From assembly GCA_027493055.1 (NCBI GenBank), contig JAPUDO010000087.1:36087-100086 (forward strand): 64,000 bases of DNA, read 5' to 3'. Shown piece after piece: positions 62,855 through 64,000 of the stretch. The stretch comes from Niabella sp. (GTDB lineage Bacteria > Bacteroidota > Bacteroidia > Chitinophagales > Chitinophagaceae). Under the pieces are notes generated by a model, which saw nothing but the letters and a program-made list of their open reading frames with translations, did no database searches and was not told the origin of the DNA. Every line of letters starts with the position of its first letter. Within the stretch, counting starts at the first letter, position 1. Made by a program: the position numbers and the translations under genes.

Positions 62855-64000
62855 ATGAAGAAATTTTCATTTCCCATCAGCCTTTTTCTTTTGGCATCAT
62901 TATCATTAAAAGCCCAGAATCATGCAGGTATCATAAGTTCAAAAGCTGAGGCCATACAGCCTAAACTTATTGAATGGCGGCGTCACATACATCAAAATCC
63001 CGAGCTAAGCAACCGTGAATTTAAAACACAGCAATATATACTTGCCCATCTGAAAAAGCTGGGCATTGAAACCCGAACAATGGCAAAAACAGGTGTGGCA
63101 GGTATTCTGAAAGGGAGTAAGCCCGGACCTGTAATTGCTTTGCGTGCCGATATGGACGCACTTCCGGTACTGGAACGTAATGATCTTCCTTATAAGTCAA
63201 CAGCCAAAGGAGAATACTTAGGCAAGGAAGTTCCGGTGATGCACGCCTGTGGCCATGATACCCATGTAGCTATGCTCATGGGCGCAGCCGAAGTGCTGGC
63301 CGCTATGAAAAAGGAGTTGCCCGGCACTGTAAAATTCATATTTCAGCCTGCCGAAGAAGGAGCTCCTCCCGGCGAGGAAGGCGGAGCTGACCTTATGGTG
63401 AGAGAAGGCGTTATGGAAAATCCCAAAGTGGACGCCATATTTGGACTGCATATTGAAAGCTGGATAGAAGAAGGAAAAGTGTACTATAAACCCGGCCCTT
63501 TTATGGCTGCCAGCGACTGGTTTACCATAAAAGTAAAAGGCAGACAATCGCACGGCGCGCAGCCCTGGTTAAGTGTTGACCCTGTGGCTACCGGCGCCCA
63601 AATCATTAACAGCCTGCAGCAGATTGTAAGCCGACAGCAGGACCTTACCAAAGCACCGGTTGTACTTACCGTTGGCAAAATCAACTCAGGCGTACGTAAC
63701 AACATCATACCTGAAGAGCTGGAAATGGCAGGAACCATAAGAACCTTTGATACTGCCATGCAGGAGGATATTCACCGCCGCCTTAAACATATAGCAGAAA
63801 GCGTTGCTGCGGCTAATAATGCTACTGTTGAAGTAATGATCAACAAAAACACACCTGTTACCTTTAACCATATTGAGCTTACCAAAAAAATAATACCTGT
63901 ATTGGAGAAGGCTGTAGGAAAAGAAAATGTTCAGGAAACCAAATGGGTAACCGGTGCAGAAGATTTTTCTTTTTACGGCACTAAAGCGCCTGCTGTTTTT
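62855..64000 (+). CDS. M20-family amidohydrolase (hippurate hydrolase-like), cut by the window end
   Basis: 382 codons seen from ATG 62855, running off the end. Signal peptide (to about LSLKAQN), so exported, unlike most cytosolic relatives. Motifs: RRHIHQNPELSNREFKT, ALRADMDALPV, MHACGHDTHVAML (metal His, Asp), FIFQPAEEGAPPG (catalytic Glu pair), GLHIES and KGRQSHGAQPW. Members hydrolyse N-acyl amino acids or similar amides. Only the final C-terminal residues are missing. Confidence 0.92.
   Translation, partial: MKKFSFPISLFLLASLSLKAQNHAGIISSKAEAIQPKLIEWRRHIHQNPELSNREFKTQQYILAHLKKLGIETRTMAKTGVAGILKGSKPGPVIALRADMDALPVLERNDLPYKSTAKGEYLGKEVPVMHACGHDTHVAMLMGAAEVLAAMKKELPGTVKFIFQPAEEGAPPGEEGGADLMVREGVMENPKVDAIFGLHIESWIEEGKVYYKPGPFMAASDWFTIKVKGRQSHGAQPWLSVDPVATGAQIINSLQQIVSRQQDLTKAPVVLTVGKINSGVRNNIIPEELEMAGTIRTFDTAMQEDIHRRLKHIAESVAAANNATVEVMINKNTPVTFNHIELTKKIIPVLEKAVGKENVQETKWVTGAEDFSFYGTKAPAVF

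Overview
The window is chromosomal DNA of a member of the Bacteroidota, most likely the Chitinophagaceae or a close relative. This rests on the SusC/SusD pair, the hybrid two-component sensor, 7TMR-DISM and HisKA_2 signalling proteins, lipoproteins with Bacteroidota-type lipoboxes, promoter boxes of the TAnnTTTG type (TACCTTTG in front of fusA and rpmI), the fused rhamnulose-phosphate aldolase/lactaldehyde dehydrogenase, and palindrome-rich intergenic repeats typical of the phylum. The assignment is inference from gene content. I saw no rRNA, tRNA or CRISPR array.

Layout. 1-4672: end of a pectin-type locus (rhamnogalacturonan acetylesterase, cut by the window edge, and its hybrid sensor/regulator). 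4726-4980: a MITE-like element. 4994-10044: threonine operon thrA-thrB-thrC preceded by a short Thr/Ile-rich leader ORF that looks like a translation-coupled attenuator. 10149-16403: L-rhamnose operon (rhaT, fused aldolase/dehydrogenase, isomerase, kinase), which fits the rhamnogalacturonan gene upstream. 16578-20058: acyltransferase and fusA. 20603-24851: two secreted proteins (beta-helix-like and RCC1-repeat) that share an unusual C-terminal module, an FN3-like domain interrupted by a transmembrane hairpin whose second helix ends in a lipobox. 25216-27792: sensor kinase and LuxR-type response regulator. 28014-28926: a decayed IS5-type insertion sequence. 29157-37863: SusC/SusD followed by a lipoprotein cyanophycinase, an isoaspartyl peptidase, a second cyanophycinase and a PKD/YWTD lipoprotein. 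This reads as an uptake locus for cyanophycin or another beta-aspartyl polymer rather than for a glycan. 38456-39937: arginine decarboxylase. 40323-43061: a frameshifted Bro-N gene, rplT, rpmI with a structured leader, and an acyltransferase. 43270-53557: mostly housekeeping or single-function genes (CPA2 antiporter, HU-like protein, DoxX, thioesterase, M50 protease, glyoxalase-fold, DCC protein, Gfo/Idh/MocA oxidoreductase, acid phosphatase, aldo/keto reductase). 53610-54562: a HigBA-type toxin-antitoxin remnant enclosed by two identical 108-bp direct repeats. 54615-64000: PBP4, a propeller protein, cinA, a frameshifted KilA-N gene, an E2 acyltransferase, an AAA+ ATPase with a PD-(D/E)XK-like tail behind four tandem operator-like repeats, and a partial M20 amidohydrolase.

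Four accessory genes (transposase, Bro-N, KilA-N, higB) carry frame disruptions, whereas no host gene does. The most promising leads are the split FN3/internal-lipobox module, the SusCD-cyanophycinase locus and the threonine attenuator.
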